From contig JAUMIR010000001.1 of assembly GCA_030847615.1 (NCBI GenBank), positions 178,579,001 through 178,643,000 of the forward strand: a stretch of DNA of 64,000 nucleotides. Direction: 5' to 3'. This stretch comes from Gambelia wislizenii. Its lineage: Eukaryota; Chordata; Lepidosauria; Squamata; Crotaphytidae. Below, piece after piece: positions 44,101 through 56,478 of the stretch (position 1 is its first letter; every line of letters starts with the position of its first letter). Position numbers and translations under genes: made by a program. A model generated the notes under the pieces. It was not told where the DNA came from. It made no database searches and was given only the letters and a program-made list of their open reading frames with translations.

Positions 44101-45800
44101 ACCAGTTCCAAACCTCGATTGTGATCAAAAGTAATGTGGAGGATTTTGTCCCACCTTGCTTGTTCAGGTAGTACATGACCGACGTGTTGTTGGTAACAAG
44201 CAGGACGGTCTTCCCAGCCACCATGGGTTCGAAGGACGACAGAGCTTTCTGGACCGAAATCAGTTCCGGAGCTTTGATATGAAGTAGACATTCTATCGAA
44301 GACCAGCTGCCCTGTACTGCATAATGGTCGAGGTGTGCTCCCCATCCCGTCAGTGACACATCTGTGGTGACCGTCACTTGAGAATTTGGAGGCTGAAAGG
44401 AAAGGCCTGCTAAGACATGTTCTGGTACCAACCACCAGTCCAGGGACCACTGTACCACCTGCGGCAGGGTGAGTAACTTGCCTGGAGGATCAGCAAGTGG
44501 ATTGAACATTGAGAGGAAGCACGACTGAAGAGGATGGAACCGGAACCGGAACCTGGCCAATGGTGTCACTGTGATAGTGGAAGCCATGTGCCCAAGAAGA
44601 ACTTGTACAGCATGGATGGAGACTCTTCGAGAATGATAGCATCGATGAATTAAATGCTTCAATGTCTCGAAATGGGCTTGTGGAAGGCAAGCAGTAGCAG
44701 TCACCGAATCCAGGAGGGCACTGATGAAGTGGACGGACTGGGACAGCTCGAGCTGTGACTTGCCGAACGAGATCCATCAGATAACAACCCTGAGTAGCTT
44801 TAAAAAAGCACTAAAGACGGATCTCTTTCGGCAGGCCTTTCCTAATTAGATCCCGTCCTCAGGGGATCCTGGCTTCTTTTAGTCCGCTGGTCATTTATAG
44901 TATTTTATTGTATTTATTGTTTTTAATTGTTATTTTTTTGATCAGTTGGTTTTAATTTATAATTGTTTAATATTTTTTTATGGGGGAGGGTGGGATGGGG
45001 GGTGTTTGGGGATTTTATCTGTATTGTATTTTAATTTTTGTAAGCCGCCCCGATTGTTTTAACAGAGGGGAGGGGTATAAATAAATTTTATTATTATTAT
45101 TATTGCCCACATTCACTATCAGACCCAATGAATCAAGTAAGTTCAAGGTCAGAGAGATGTCTTCGAGAAGACGGGATCGTGAATCTGCTACCAGAAGCCA
45201 ATCATCTATGTATGGAAACATGACAACTCCTCACTGTTGAAGAAAAGCTGCAACCACTGCCATGCATTTCATGAAGACTCTCGGCACTGGCGCCAATCGG
45301 AACAGAAGCACATGGAACTGAAAGGCGTTCTCCGTGACTTGGAAGGCCAGGAAGCGGCGGTGAAGTGGATGGATCCCCACATGAAAATAAGCATCTTTCA
45401 GGTCGATTGTTGAGAACCAATCACCTCTGTGAACCAGGGGAAGGATGGATGACTGGGTGACCATATGGAACCTCTTTGGCAGAATGTACTCATTGACACC
45501 TCGAAGAGCCAAGATTGGCCGTAGCCCACCATCCTTTTTGGTCACTAGGAAATACCTCTAGAAAAAACAAAGGTACCTCTGGTCCAGATCCACTGATTTG
45601 ATAGCACCTTTCTGAAGCAATGTCTGAATTTCCTCGAGAAGAGGTGGGAATGGAGAAGTAACATGGATTCAACCCGTGTGTGGGGGGGTACTCTTCGAAT
45701 TCGATCCAATATCCACTTCTGATGATATGAAACACCCATTGATCTATTGTTATGTTGGCCCAAGTCACTTGGAATCGGGCGAGGCTATCCCTAAAGAGCA
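43779..45800 (-). pseudogene. DIRS reverse transcriptase - RNase H (broken, L2 insert)
   Basis: RT motifs appear in order: 'TKKDGGLRPILALRGVNEYI', 'STIDLKDAYFHVGIH', 'FRLAPVPRVFMK', then the catalytic 'YIDDWLLVADS'. An in-frame TGA (45231-45233) separates the last two. A frameshift near 45545 splits off the N-terminal part, where 'TWANITIDQWVF' belongs. The coding sequence stops at an L2 insertion (44765-45102) and resumes with 'SQLELSQSVHF' and 'ALLDSVTATACLPQ'. RNase H follows, with 'TDVSLTGWGAHL' and 'NNTSVMYYLNKQGGT'; the first residue of NNT is normally aspartate, so a key acidic residue looks lost. A frameshift near 44040 leads to 'FLADGL' and 'GYPRIDLFASP'. Inactive. Confidence 0.88.
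44765..45102 (+). mobile_element. L2 3' end inserted in the DIRS reverse transcriptase
   Basis: The 338-bp insert starts in the L2 C-terminal coding region ('actaaagacggatctctttc') and ends 'gccgccccgattgttttaac', AATAAATTTTA and (TTA)n. TTGCC occurs on both sides (44760-44764 and 45103-45107). The insert plus one TTGCC is 343 bp, and the RT and RNase H frames on either side fall into one frame when it is ignored. Confidence 0.92.
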
Positions 45801-45929
45801 CTGTCTGGGGAAAGAGAAGGAGAAAATAGCAAATCAGAATCGACGTTTGGATTGGTCCTTCATGTGTTGTTTTGGTGTGGACCTATAACGTGAAGCAGAT
45901 GCTTGGGACCTCACCGAGGAGGCAGATGA

Positions 45930-48277
45930 CTAGGAAGAAAATCTCTGATGGTGAGAAGATTGAGAGAAGTATCCTTTCCAATACTGATAGGGCTGTTGAC
46001 AACGCTGCCACCCAGACTGACCTCTGTAACAAGAAGAAGAAGATGGCATACCATATCTGTGGGCTGTATTTAGCATTTTTTGAGTAAATTCCAACTTCTC
46101 ATCTGTGGACTGATTGAAGAGTCCAGTGTGATCAAACGGCATATCTTCTATAGTAGAACAAGCCTGGAGAGTCAGTCCAGAGGATCTCAACTATGCATGA
46201 TGCAGAAGAGATATGGACCCAGCAATAGACTTGGCTGCACAGTCCGCAACAAGTTGAGCAGAATTCATCTGTTGGCCCATTAGGATTCGGGCCTCCATTT
46301 GGATAGCCAGTGCCATCCTCTTCTGTTCCTCTGGAAGATCCTGGAGAAATGGGGACATCTGCTCCCACAGGGCCTGCTGGTATGCTCCCATATAGGCTGT
46401 GTAATTTGAGATTCTACAGCTGAGGGCAGCTGAAGAATATAATTTCTTTCCTAAAATATCCAGTTTACGGCCCTCTGGATTGGCAGGAGTGGATTGGGAC
46501 CAATGTTGTCTCCAGTGTTGTGAAGCCTCAACAACCACAGGATTTGGCTTCAGATGTTCTCTAAGCCACAATATGTCATCTCCAGCAATCCTGTACAGGC
46601 GGTCAGTTCTTTTGGAGGTGGACAGAAATGAAGACAGGTTCGCCCAAGAACCCTGGGTGAGTTTTAGCGGGGATGGTAATACAGGGATATTTGCCACTGG
46701 TGGTGCTTTCACTTTTATCCGATGATAGATTGGGTCTACTGGATCTGACTGTTTCTCCTTGATATTGATATCGAGAGCATGAGCCATCCATACCATTTGT
46801 TCTGAAAAGGATTGGATGTCATCAGTCAGTGAGGATGAATCATCATCAAGCAGATCAGGTGGAGGTGAAGGCACCCTAGGTACATATGGAGAATAAGAGT
46901 CCTCAGAATATGAAGAGGAAGATCCAAAGTGGCTATGGGACCGATGTCACAGCAAATCAGCACGGTGGGTTGTGTGTGGAGGAGGCACGTCCACCGGTAC
47001 TGGAGGCAATGGATGGGATGGAGGCCGAACATCCTCAGGAGGCCCCTGGACCTGACCACGTGGAGGCATGACTTGGCTCCCACTGTCCTTCATGACTGGT
47101 TTCTTAGTAGATGACTGGGCATGAAAAGTCAATACCGGATCCATAAGATGGTAGGATAAATGGGAAGGCGAGCGATAGTAGTGCCTTTCCTCTGCATCCG
47201 GAAAAACAAATGACCTTCTCTGCTCAAAAGTAGCAGTATGCATCCAGAAAGGAGAGGATGGGAAGTCTGGCCACATCTATGGCTCCATACGTACGAACAG
47301 TGTCCAACCCACGAAGCGAGGGAGTAGGTGGTGGCCTTGTAGTCAGTGGTGATCCTGATTGTGAAGATGCCACTATTGGCTGACCCAGTGAACCTTCCCG
47401 AGCATTGTGGCCCATCAAAGAGCTCCTCTCTGGTAAGGACGAGAGAAGGAGAATGCGCTCTCCCCTGAGGCGACGACGTCACCTTGCCTTCAGATAGTTG
47501 GGCAACTTTAACATTAACAACTTCAACTGATGGAGTTGGAGATGGTTCCCTAACCTGGGAAACTCTTTCGTGGGCTCAGGATGAGTGCTGGAGCTGAAGC
47601 CTTATCCCTCAAGACATCCTTTGAAGTTGATATCCTTGGAGACGTAAGTTTTGCCTTCTTCTTTTTCTTCTTCTGCTTTTCTACTCGAGAAGATGCAGAA
47701 GAATCCTGATCTTTACTAGAGCCTGATGGCTTCGAGGAAGATCAGCCTCTATCAGAATTGGAAGACCTATGAGCTCCACTTGAATGCTGAACTCTCGCCT
47801 TGGAGGCACCTCGGGTCCGTTCCAGTGCTGTCGAAACTGTAGTCTTGGTAACAGCAACCATCTGGTCTCGTACCACACTAGTTGATTTTGATGACTTGGG
47901 TTTGTGGATCGAAACTGCAAGGTGGAGACCAGACGGACTGATGAATTGAGTCCTATGTTTCTTCGCCGGTTGAGGTCGAATGGCCTCACTTCCTACCCTT
48001 AGTGGATTCAGTCACAGAAGTAGAAGAAAGTGTTGGGGCTGCAGAGACTGTCGCTGAAGGTGCCTTGTAAGGCACTAATGACCTCTCATAGAAAAAGGAA
48101 CAGAGACGAGACATCCATTGCTTTCTAGCCTGTGGGGGTGAAAGCCTTGCAGTGCTGGCAAGCCTCCACATTATGGGATTCACTCAAACAAATAAAACAC
48201 TTTGAATGGCCATCTGAACTGGGCAACTTAGCTTGGCATATAGAACAGCATTTAAACGCCACAGGTTTAGAAGCCAT
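45930..48277 (-). pseudogene. DIRS gag-like region (broken)
   Basis: The start at 48277 is chosen because the frame opens with a Cys/His-rich segment, 'CCSICQAKLPSSDGHSKCF' then 'CLSESHNVEACQHC', typical of the DIRS gag N-terminus. A frameshift near 48130 moves into the frame with 'PPQARKQWMSRL'. The middle (about 46900-47990) is broken over several frames. The C-terminal part, 46874-46191, is open for 227 codons with 'EGRKLDILGKKLYSSAAL', 'RISNYTAYMGAYQQALWEQM' and 'LVADCAAKSIAGSI'. It ends at a TAG where a tryptophan codon is expected, and the same frame continues to 45930 ('LEFTQKMLNTAHRYGM'). Confidence 0.75.
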
Positions 48278-48536
48278 TTTAAAAGTACCTCAGAGAATTG
48301 TCAGAGTCTGGTCCTGGTCGTTAACGGTTGATGGCAAACAGAGTCCGAGGATGCAAAGAGTCATCAAACAGTCCAAAAGTTGAAGCACAAATCAATCCAA
48401 CCAGAGAACAAGTCCAAAAACCGAGAAGAAGCTACCGTAGTCAATCCAAAACAAGTAAAAACTGAAAAACCAAAAGTAAAGATGATCCGAAAAAGAGTGG
48501 GGTTCCTAGGATGCTGCTCACACAGCGGATGAAAAG

Positions 48537-48579
48537 GAACTGAGGGGAATAGGTGGTATCGCCTCAGAGCGACCGTTAG
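48537..48579. repeat. DIRS inverted terminal repeat, right copy
   Basis: It carries 'aactgaggggaataggtgg' and 'tatcgcctcagagcg', pairing with 42163-42205 with a few substitutions. Confidence 0.8.
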
Positions 48580-48587
48580 AGTGGTCA

Positions 48588-48720
48588 GGGCTTGTGGGCT
48601 CTTCCTCATTCATAAATTTTGCCAACTTTACCACATCCTGGTGTTTCTTGGCTACAAGTGTCCTCATTTTCATCTGTGAAATGTTGGGAGATCTGATAAT
48701 GTAATTAATAAATTAATTAT
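48588..48720. repeat. Right flank of the DIRS insertion (same repeat as 16560-16850)
   Basis: 'cttcctcattcataaatttt' through 'gaaatgttgggagatctgataatgtaatta' matches 16625-16731. A MITE is inserted at its far end (48721). Confidence 0.7.
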
Positions 48721-49036
48721 GGAGATTATCAGATGCTTGAACCCACCCCCCAAGGAGCTTGCAAGAATAATGTCACTGTACTGTACCACCAAAGGGTCCC
48801 GATATTGCACAACATCATTCTCCTGGCACACTTGCTCTGTTCTCCCTCAGTGCTGAAGCAACAACAACAACAACAAAAAGGCAAAAGCAGTGCCTTTTTC
48901 ATCTCTTCAGCATGGAGGGAGAATGGAGCAAGTGCACCAGGAGGACAGCACGTGCAGTATCAGGACCCATTGGCGGTGCAGTGATGTTGTTCTCACGAGC
49001 TCCTTGGGGGCCTTTTAAAAGCATCTGATAATCTCC
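48721..49036. mobile_element. Foldback MITE, GGAGATTATCAGATGC family
   Basis: The ends GGAGATTATCAGATGC and GCATCTGATAATCTCC are exact inverted repeats. The arms pair further ('gcacacttgctctgttctcc' against 'ggagaatggagcaagtgcac') around a centre with (CAA)n. Confidence 0.85.
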
Positions 49037-49334
49037 TAAAACTCCAAAAATCATGAGCTGTGCTATAGAAGAACTTTTGTGCAGTCAGACCAAAGCTTGT
49101 AAAATACTGTATACTTTTTGGACTACAGATCATAGAATCCCCAGCTGGCATGGCCATTTGTTACTCAAAATGCTCCTGGAAATTCCAAGAAAATATCGAG
49201 TTTCTAATATGTTGGGGAAATTAGCAGCAACTCGACTTTAGCAATATGATAGGGGGCAACAAGGGGATCTTGAACCTATGTATACCAGGACTAGCCTGGA
49301 TGGATTACATACACATGTGAAATTAATTATGGTT

Positions 49335-49340
49335 TTTATT
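49335..49340 (-). terminator. Poly(A) signal of the second solo LTR
   Basis: AATAAA lies on the minus strand about 250 bp downstream of the LTR TATA box, matching copy 1. Confidence 0.5.
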
Positions 49341-49588
49341 AAGAGTTCAAAAATAACACCAAATACACATACACAGTCACACAAGAAGCATTCACACAAG
49401 GCTATAGAAAAGCAGTAGGAAAGACTTGGATAGGTGACTATCAAGAGGATTTATGGTGGGTGATACAGCCTGAATTGTCGTTGATCAATCCAGCAGAGTG
49501 GATGGATGAATCTGGTGGTGGCTAACACAGAATGACAGAATTTCCCCTGGAAATGGGTCTGTGCTCAATGAGGCTGATTTTGAGGATC

Positions 49589-49597
49589 ATATTTATA
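49589..49597 (-). promoter_or_regulatory. TATA box of the second solo LTR
   Basis: The minus strand reads TATAAATAT at the position equivalent to 7763-7772. Confidence 0.55.
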
Positions 49598-50145
49598 CTC
49601 CCAAATATGTCCTAAGGGGAGAGTAAGCTTCCTGGGTTGGAACAATAGTCTCTAAAGATTGCACAATGAGTTCCAGGAAGACTCCTGGTCTTGTCAATAG
49701 GCATCCAAAGATGCTACTGTGTTGCAAAATGCCCTTAATGTCTGGTGATTGGCTTTAAAAAGCTTGAGCTGCCTCTTTAATTGTTGGGGATTAAAGAGAG
49801 GAAACCAGCATACAAAGGATTACTCCATCCATTCATCATCTCCCTTCCAGATGTAGTGGCCTTTTGACCTTGAATACTTCCTTGCACCTTCAAAATAGTC
49901 TTAGTCTTCCCTAGGGCAAAGCATGGCACTCAGCTGATCTTACTAAGACCATCCTGCTTTCTCCCTTGTGGAAGGCCACATAATGAACCAGATTATTAAT
50001 ATGTCAATTTATTAATACACCAATTTTTTATATGCCAATTTGGGGTCTCTGGAGGCAGAACTGTCAGCCTTGCTAACACATTGGCCATGCTGATTGGAAA
50101 ATACTGGGGATTTTAGTCCAAAAAGTAACTTTTCCAAGACGTGAG

Positions 50146-53100
50146 ACAGGCACTACTGAATTGAATGTTAACAAATCATGTCACTTGGTAGCTGGCCTCT
50201 TCATTTCTATATTGGTATGAAGAGCTCAGAAGCTGTGTGTGAGGAAGCAGGTTCCATTCTCTGGATGAGATAATCTTATTGTAGTACCTGGCTTTCATCT
50301 TGGTGAGTTCAACAGCCTTAAACTGGAAACTCTGCCTGGTAGTGGCAGCAGAGGTTCTAATTTCATGTGGCAGATTGAGGCACGTGCTGTTTGATGGTGT
50401 AATTTTTGGAAGCAAATGGTCCTTGCTGTCGTCAATAGGCCATTATAATCAGTGTGGTCAAATGTAGTGCAGGCTATGGTTCCGTATTAAGGAAAATAAA
50501 GCCATCCATCGATTGCACTCTTGATATACAGAAAGAAAGCTGGTTGTAAATATAGCTTTGGCTTTTTCAATGATGAGTCCTCATTTCTTTCTCTTTTTTT
50601 GGATAAAGTGATTGCAGAGTGGAGGTGAAGACGAAGGCTATGTTCCCCCCACACATATCCCCCCACAAGGATATGACAAGCCCTCTCTGTGTGCTTGTCA
50701 TATCCTTCAAACATTCTTACTGAATATCTCCAATAACTTACTAGGTCACCCAACCTATTCTAGATTCACTTCACCATCCTTTACATATATCAAAATCACT
50801 ACAGAAGGACACTGCAATTTCTTAAGATCTGAATAATTCAGAGTTGAAGTTGAGTAAGCTTGTGTACCAAAGGAAAAAGGAGAACTAGCTCAACATGATT
50901 GAAATGTTAACGAGCAGGGCAATTTCCAAAGATCAGGAAACACGACTTACATGATGGACATCTGAGTTTTCCACTTGGCTCTTCTGAACTCTTTGAAATG
51001 CCACATCATGTCAGTTGCTATCTTAGAGAGCATTTTTAATGCTGAGGAACAGGGCACCAGATGTAACACTTGCATTTACTGTAATTTATTCCCAGTATTA
51101 GCAGTTTATTACTGCAGCATGGCTAAGAAAAGGGAAATTAAAAAAAAAAACCTCTTTAATGAATATGGAATGTATTCTTAAAACAGGGTAGTTCCATTAC
51201 TTATCATCTGTGTTAAAAGAATGAGGCAATGTGATCAGCCTTTAATAGATTTTGATGGCCAGTTTGCATATTACCTTGTGCTGTACTTCTCACTCAGGGT
51301 ATCTGCTCAGATGTGTGAAAATGGAATGTAACATGTCTGCTCATAACTCATGCCCATTTGCCATAGAAGTTATTAAAATCTTCCAGGAAAACTTTGCTGT
51401 GAGATCACTGTTTCACAAACTGCTGGAACACATACTAAATTGCTCACAGAGTTCATGGAGATCTGTGACTGAAGCCTCACTGCACTTCAATTTGGCATGT
51501 CATAACATTTGAACCAGCTATTTTAACCTTGCAATAATCACACAGCATTTGTATAGTGCTGTTCATAAGGCTTTACTAATCTTTGAAGCAGCTGTGTGAG
51601 GCAGGCCATTATTATTATAGTTAGGAGGTTTAGACACAATGGTTTGCCTAAGACTATGTGAGCTGAGGCATACTGGTTGTTGAAGGTCACATGAGCTCTC
51701 TTAATAAAGTATCCCTATTGAAGCTAGAACCCCCAGCGCCCCCCCCAAGCCAAGGCACGGTTTCACATATCCATGGTAAGTCTGGGAACTTATCCCACAT
51801 GGATATGGGGGGTGGCGGGAAGGACTTGTATTCATTGTCTGAACATTATTCATTTAACATAGTGAGAACAGGAGGAATATTAAAATTATCTATAAAACAA
51901 CAAGACATAGCAATATTAATCTTAAAAGTAATCTTATGGGGGTAATATTAGTTTTCTTCACACAATTTTAATAGAACATACAGCATTTGATGTGACTCCT
52001 CCACTGTCAAATATAAAGCTATCCTTTGGAGTAAAATCTAAGATTCAGGGTAGAATCCTACATACCACTTACGTAGTGAGTGAACTCAATGAGATTTACT
52101 TCTACACAGTCTTTTAAATCAACATTTCCAGACAACTAGTTAGTTGAGAGTGTCATGGTTTGCAAAATCCTAATTTTTAAATATGCACTTGGAGTTTATT
52201 GACATCAACTCCAAATATTTGTTACTTGTCAACACAGGTGCAAGGCAGGAACTGAGTATAAATTTTGCACCTTGAACAGTCTGTTTTCTGTCTCCACTGG
52301 GAATTTCTGTTTGCCTGTGTGCTATAAGAACTCTGGACTCCTTTTGCCTTTAATCTTGTCATACAACGTTTACCAATGTTTATACTAATCCCTATTTGTC
52401 TCTTAATCCATGCAAAATACACCTCAGATTAGTTTTCCAAGGGCTGGTAAATAACATGAATATCCGTGCACTGGAAGTGGCTGTATTGATGTTCTGTCTA
52501 AGTGCTTCTTGGCGTTGGTTTAAAAAGACCCTGTTGAGGGCAACCACAGAGACATTCAACATGAAGCACATTAACATGTCTCACATCTGCAGTCTACTCT
52601 TATTAACTTGCTGATGCTTTGATGCTACACTTATCTTCACAAATGTTTGGCATGGCAAAGTAAAACCTTAAAAAAATGCTGGACTTGAAAAGAGTTTTCA
52701 TTTGGGATTTGCTCTCAGGTAATTGAATTTAAGCTGTTCCTATGTAACCAGAATAGCAAGGAGGAATAATAATATATAGCATCAGCTAATACAGTATACA
52801 TAAGCTGAAATGAATGTCTATGTCCTAATCAGAGATCTTTGCAGTGCAATGACTGAACACACCACTGCTTTTGCTGCTGAATGTGGGTCTTCCTGGCAGA
52901 ACAGGTGGCGGCAATAAACTGGAGGGTGAGAAAATCCAAACTATTAGATCTCTAGATGTCTTTGGACTCCAACTCCTATCAGTCCCATTGAAAGTAAGGG
53001 ATTACAGGAGGTGAAGTCCTCACATTATCCAAAGACTCAAAGGTTCCCCACCTGTGCAGTAAACTTTGGTGGTACTCTGGAGGATTCTGTAGATGAAAAC

Positions 53101-53492
53101 CATTTGACAGAAGATGTAGATGAAAATGGGTTCTGGGAATTAGTTTGGTAACTGGATTTGCTAGAGCTGAGGCATCAGACTGACAGTGCCAGATTTCAGG
53201 GGTTTCCCTCATAATCATCACTGGTATATGTGGACCTGACAGAAACTCTGCTGCCACATGTGGCCTATCGCTTATAGATCCAGATCAAAACATTAGACTT
53301 CATATGTATGCTTTGACCATATATTCTCTGGGTTGTCTCAAGGTAGCCACTCCTCACTTGCCTCAGATTGAGTGGAGTCAGCTAAACCTGAGGTGACACT
53401 ATACATGCTATTAGCATTTATGTGCATGTCTTTCTAAAAAAACAAAAACAAAAACAAGCAAGTTTTGATGGACTGATTCAAACTGAGACACT
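50146..53492. other. No recognised gene; mostly non-repetitive AT-rich DNA
   Basis: The only repeat I recognise is the short 'gaatcctacataccactta' copy at about 52050-52125. The pair 'ggatatgacaagc' / 'gcttgtcatatcc' at 50669-50706 forms a small hairpin. The block 50970-51520 is AT-rich and repeat-free, so it is a candidate for conserved noncoding DNA. Short frames show no domain. Confidence 0.4.
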
Positions 53493-53765
53493 GGACTTTA
53501 TCAAACCACTCCCCTACACCTGTTCTTTTGCCAGTATAATTTCTGCTGTTTTTATGCTGGCAAAAGAACTCCCCATGCCACACTTACCTCCTATCCAGGC
53601 GAAAGGCTTCCCCAGCAATGAACGAGTAGTGAGAGCAGCTCTGTTCACTTCCTTGTCTGAAATCCAGCAGATTATCGCGAGAATACCTGGCACAGGAAAT
53701 TTAATAATAAATTGAAAAATAACACACAAAAAGTTAAACTAAGCACATAAACACACTTAAGAAGT

Positions 53766-56478
53766 TAGAAACATAGAATCAAAGAATTGGAAGAGACCAC
53801 AAGGGCCATCCAGTCCAACTCCTGTCATGCAGGAATACACAATCAAATCATTCCCGACAGATGGCCATCCAGCTTCTGCTTAAAAACCTCCACAGAAGGA
53901 GACTCCACCAGACTCCGAGGCAGTGCATTCCACCGCTGAACAGCTCTTACTGTCAGGAAGTTCCTCACAATGTTTAGGTGGAATATTTTTTCCTCTATTT
54001 TGAGTCCATTGCTCCATGTCCTTGTCTCTGGAGCAGCATAAAACAAGCTTGCCCCATCCTCAGTATGACATCCCTTCAGATATTTAAAGATGGGTATCAT
54101 AATAATAATATAATAATAAACTTTATTTATACCCCGCCCCTCTGTTAAAACAATCGGGGCGGCTTACAAAAATTAAAATACAATACAGATAAAATCCCCA
54201 AACACCCCTACCCCCACACTCCCCCATAAAAAAATATTAAACAATTATAAATTAAAACCAAGTGATCTAAAAACACATTTAAAAACAAGAAATACAATAA
54301 AATACAAAAAGTGGCCAGCGGACTAAAAGAAGCCAGGATCCATCTTGATGACATCTCTTAACCCTTTTTTCTCCAGATTAAACATACCCAGCTCCCTAAG
54401 CTGCTCCTCATAGGGCATGGCTTCCAGACCTCCCACCATCCTGGTCACCCTCCTCTGGACACGTTCCAGCTTCTCAATATCCTTCCTGAATTGTGGTGCC
54501 CAGAACTGGACACACTATTCCAGGTGAGGTCTGACTAAAGCAGAATAGAGTGGCACTATTTTTTCCTTGATCTAGACACTATGCTCCTATTGATGCAGCC
54601 TAGAATAGCACTGGCTTTTAAAGGTGCTGTGTCACACTGCTGACTCATGTTTAGCTCTTGGTCAACTAAGACTCCTAGATCCCTTTCACATGTACTGCCA
54701 TCAAGCCAGGTGTCACCCATCCTATATCTGTGCATTTCATTTTTACTGCCCAAGTGTAGTATCCTACATTTCTCCCTGTTGAAATTCATTTTGTTAGTTT
54801 TGGTCCAGCTTTCTAATCTGTTCAGGTCATTTTGGATTCTGATCCTATCCTCTGGGGTATTAGCTACCCCTCCTAATTTGGTGTCATCTGCAGTCTTGAT
54901 AAGCACGCCCTCTATTCCTTCATCCAAGTCACTGATAAAGATGTTGACTGGGCCCAGGACAGAACCCTGTGGCAACCCACTAGTCACTTCTCTCCAGGAT
55001 AAAAAGAAGCCATTGGTGACTACCCTTTAGGTTCAGTCAGTTGACCAATTAGAAATCCACCTACCAGTTGCAGTGACTAGCCCACAGGTTACTAACTTTT
55101 TCCCAAGAATATCTTGGGGGGCCTTATCAAAAGTCTTATTGAAATCAAGATACACTACATCCACAGCATTCCCTTCATCTATTAAGTTGGTAACTCTATC
55201 AAAAAAGAGAGATAAGATTAGTCTGGCATGACTTTTTTTTTTCAAAAACTCATGTTGACTTTTAGTGATCACAGCATTCCTTTCTAAGTGCTTATAGACT
55301 GTCCAGTTAATGATCTGTTCTAAAATCTTTCCTAGTATTGATGTCAGGCTGCTTGGGCGGTAATTATTTGGATCTTCTCCCCCTGCCCTTTAAAGATGGG
55401 GACAACATTTGCCTTCTTACAGTCTGCTGGGACCTCTCCTGTTCTCCGGGAATTCTCAAAAAAATATTGACAGTGGTTCTGAGATTATTTCTGCTAGTTC
55501 TTTTAATACCCTTGGATGAAGTTCATCTGCCCCTGGAGACTTGAACTAATTTATATTGGCCAGGTATTCCTGAACTACCTCTTTACCTATTCTATGCTGT
55601 ATTTCCCCTACTGCATCATCTCCTCCATTTCCCCCAGGTTGAACACTATTACCTCTTTAGAAAAAGACTGAAGCAAAGAAGGTGTTAAGTTGTTCTGCCT
55701 TTTCTCTGTCCCGTTAGCCTTTCGCCATCTTCTCCACGTAGCAGCCCTACCATTTCCTTGTTCTTCCTTTTGCTACAGAAAAATCCAAAAAAGCCCCTTT
55801 AATTGTTTTTAACCTCTCTAGCATGCCTGAGCTCCTTCTGTGCTTTTGCTTTTCTGATTTTTTCCCCTACATGAGCTGGTTATTTGTTTGAATTCTTTGG
55901 TGATTTCTCCCTTTTCCCATTTCTTGTACATGTTTCTTTTAAGTCTTAGCTCAGTTGACAGTTCTTTCGATATTCAACCTGGTTTCTTTAGACACCTCCC
56001 ATTCTTCCTCCTCATTGGAACTGTTTGAAGTTGTGCCTTCAATATCTCACTTTTTAGAAACTCCCATCCATCATGTACTCCTTTCTCTTTTGCTATTCCT
56101 GACCATGGCATCTCCCCTAGTAGTTCCCTAAGTTTTCTGAAATCAGCTTTCTTAAAGTCTAGAATGCATGTCTGACTATGCTTGGCTTCCGCTTTCCTCT
56201 CTATAACAAACTCCAGGAGAACATGGTTACTTCCCGCTAAGGATTCCCCCACTTCCACCCCATTAAACCAGATCATCTCTGTTGGTTAGGATCAGATCTA
56301 AAATAGCTGATGCCTTGTTGCCTTTTCCACTTTCTGGACAATGAAATTGTCTGCAAGGTAAGTGAGGAATTTGGTGGACCTTAAATTTTTGGCAGAGTTG
56401 GACTTCCAACAAATATCAGGATAGTTGAAATCCCCCATTACTACTACATCTCTCCTCTCTGAATATGAGGTCAATTTG
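53766..56478 (-). pseudogene. CR1 LINE with partial RT (broken), split by L2
   Basis: On the minus strand the order is a linker region ('IWFNGVEVGESLAGSNHVLL', 56276-55974), then RT fragments 'VVYLDFNKTFDKAPQDILGK' and 'VTCGL' (55272-55033), then 'TSGLPQGSVLGPVNIF' and 'ADDTKLGG' (54987-54556), then the C-terminal 'ERDLGVLVDQELNMSQQC'. The last part, 54100-53843, has '[16 protein letters not shown]'. The residue before ADD is threonine, where CR1 RTs carry phenylalanine or tyrosine. The frame is broken in several places. The 3' end at 53766-53780 has the ATTCTATG-type sequence. About 2.5 kb of CR1 remains; the endonuclease is absent. Confidence 0.9.
54100..54342 (-). mobile_element. L2 3' end inserted in CR1
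   Basis: On the plus strand it starts (ATA)n, 'ttataccccgcccctctgt' and 'caatcggggcggcttac', and ends 'ccagcggactaaaagaagcc'. It is nearly identical in order and wording to the L2 copy in DIRS (44765-45102), read in the opposite direction. CR1 coding sequence resumes at about 54343. Confidence 0.88.

Larger units (their letters stand above)
42153..48587 (-). mobile_element. DIRS-type tyrosine-recombinase retrotransposon, near complete but inactive
   Basis: On the minus strand the order is gag-like region, reverse transcriptase, RNase H, then tyrosine recombinase, as in vertebrate DIRS1-like elements. Inverted terminal repeats are visible: the block at 42163-42205 is the near reverse complement of 48537-48579, and similarity continues inward for some tens of bases. 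There are no direct LTRs and no target-site duplication, as expected when integration uses a tyrosine recombinase rather than a DDE integrase. The element is about 6.1 kb without its L2 insert. Every coding region has stops or frameshifts. Confidence 0.9.
49210..50078 (-). mobile_element. Solo LTR (family A, copy 2)
   Basis: Its termini TGTTGG...CTAACA and its length of about 869 bp match copy 1 (7339-8203, 865 bp). The two also share 'cctatgtatacc', 'aattaat' near the poly(A) signal and the 'cacacaag' blocks. TATA (49589-49597) and AATAAA (49335-49340) lie on the minus strand at equivalent places. No clear target duplication is visible. No internal coding region is adjacent. Confidence 0.7.
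49082..50145. mobile_element. Palindromic MITE split by a solo LTR
   Basis: Left of the LTR is 'actttttggactacagatca' with 'ccccagctggcatggccat'. Right of it the reverse complement reads 'tactttttggactaaaatcccc' with 'cagcatggccaatg'. These are the two arms of one palindromic element. The boundaries are approximate. Confidence 0.45.

Noticed and set aside
46480..47114. Plus-strand frames of 61-81 codons
   Set aside because: They are antisense shadows of the DIRS gag region.
54647..55030. 127-codon plus-strand frame
   Set aside because: Antisense of the CR1 reverse transcriptase fragment.
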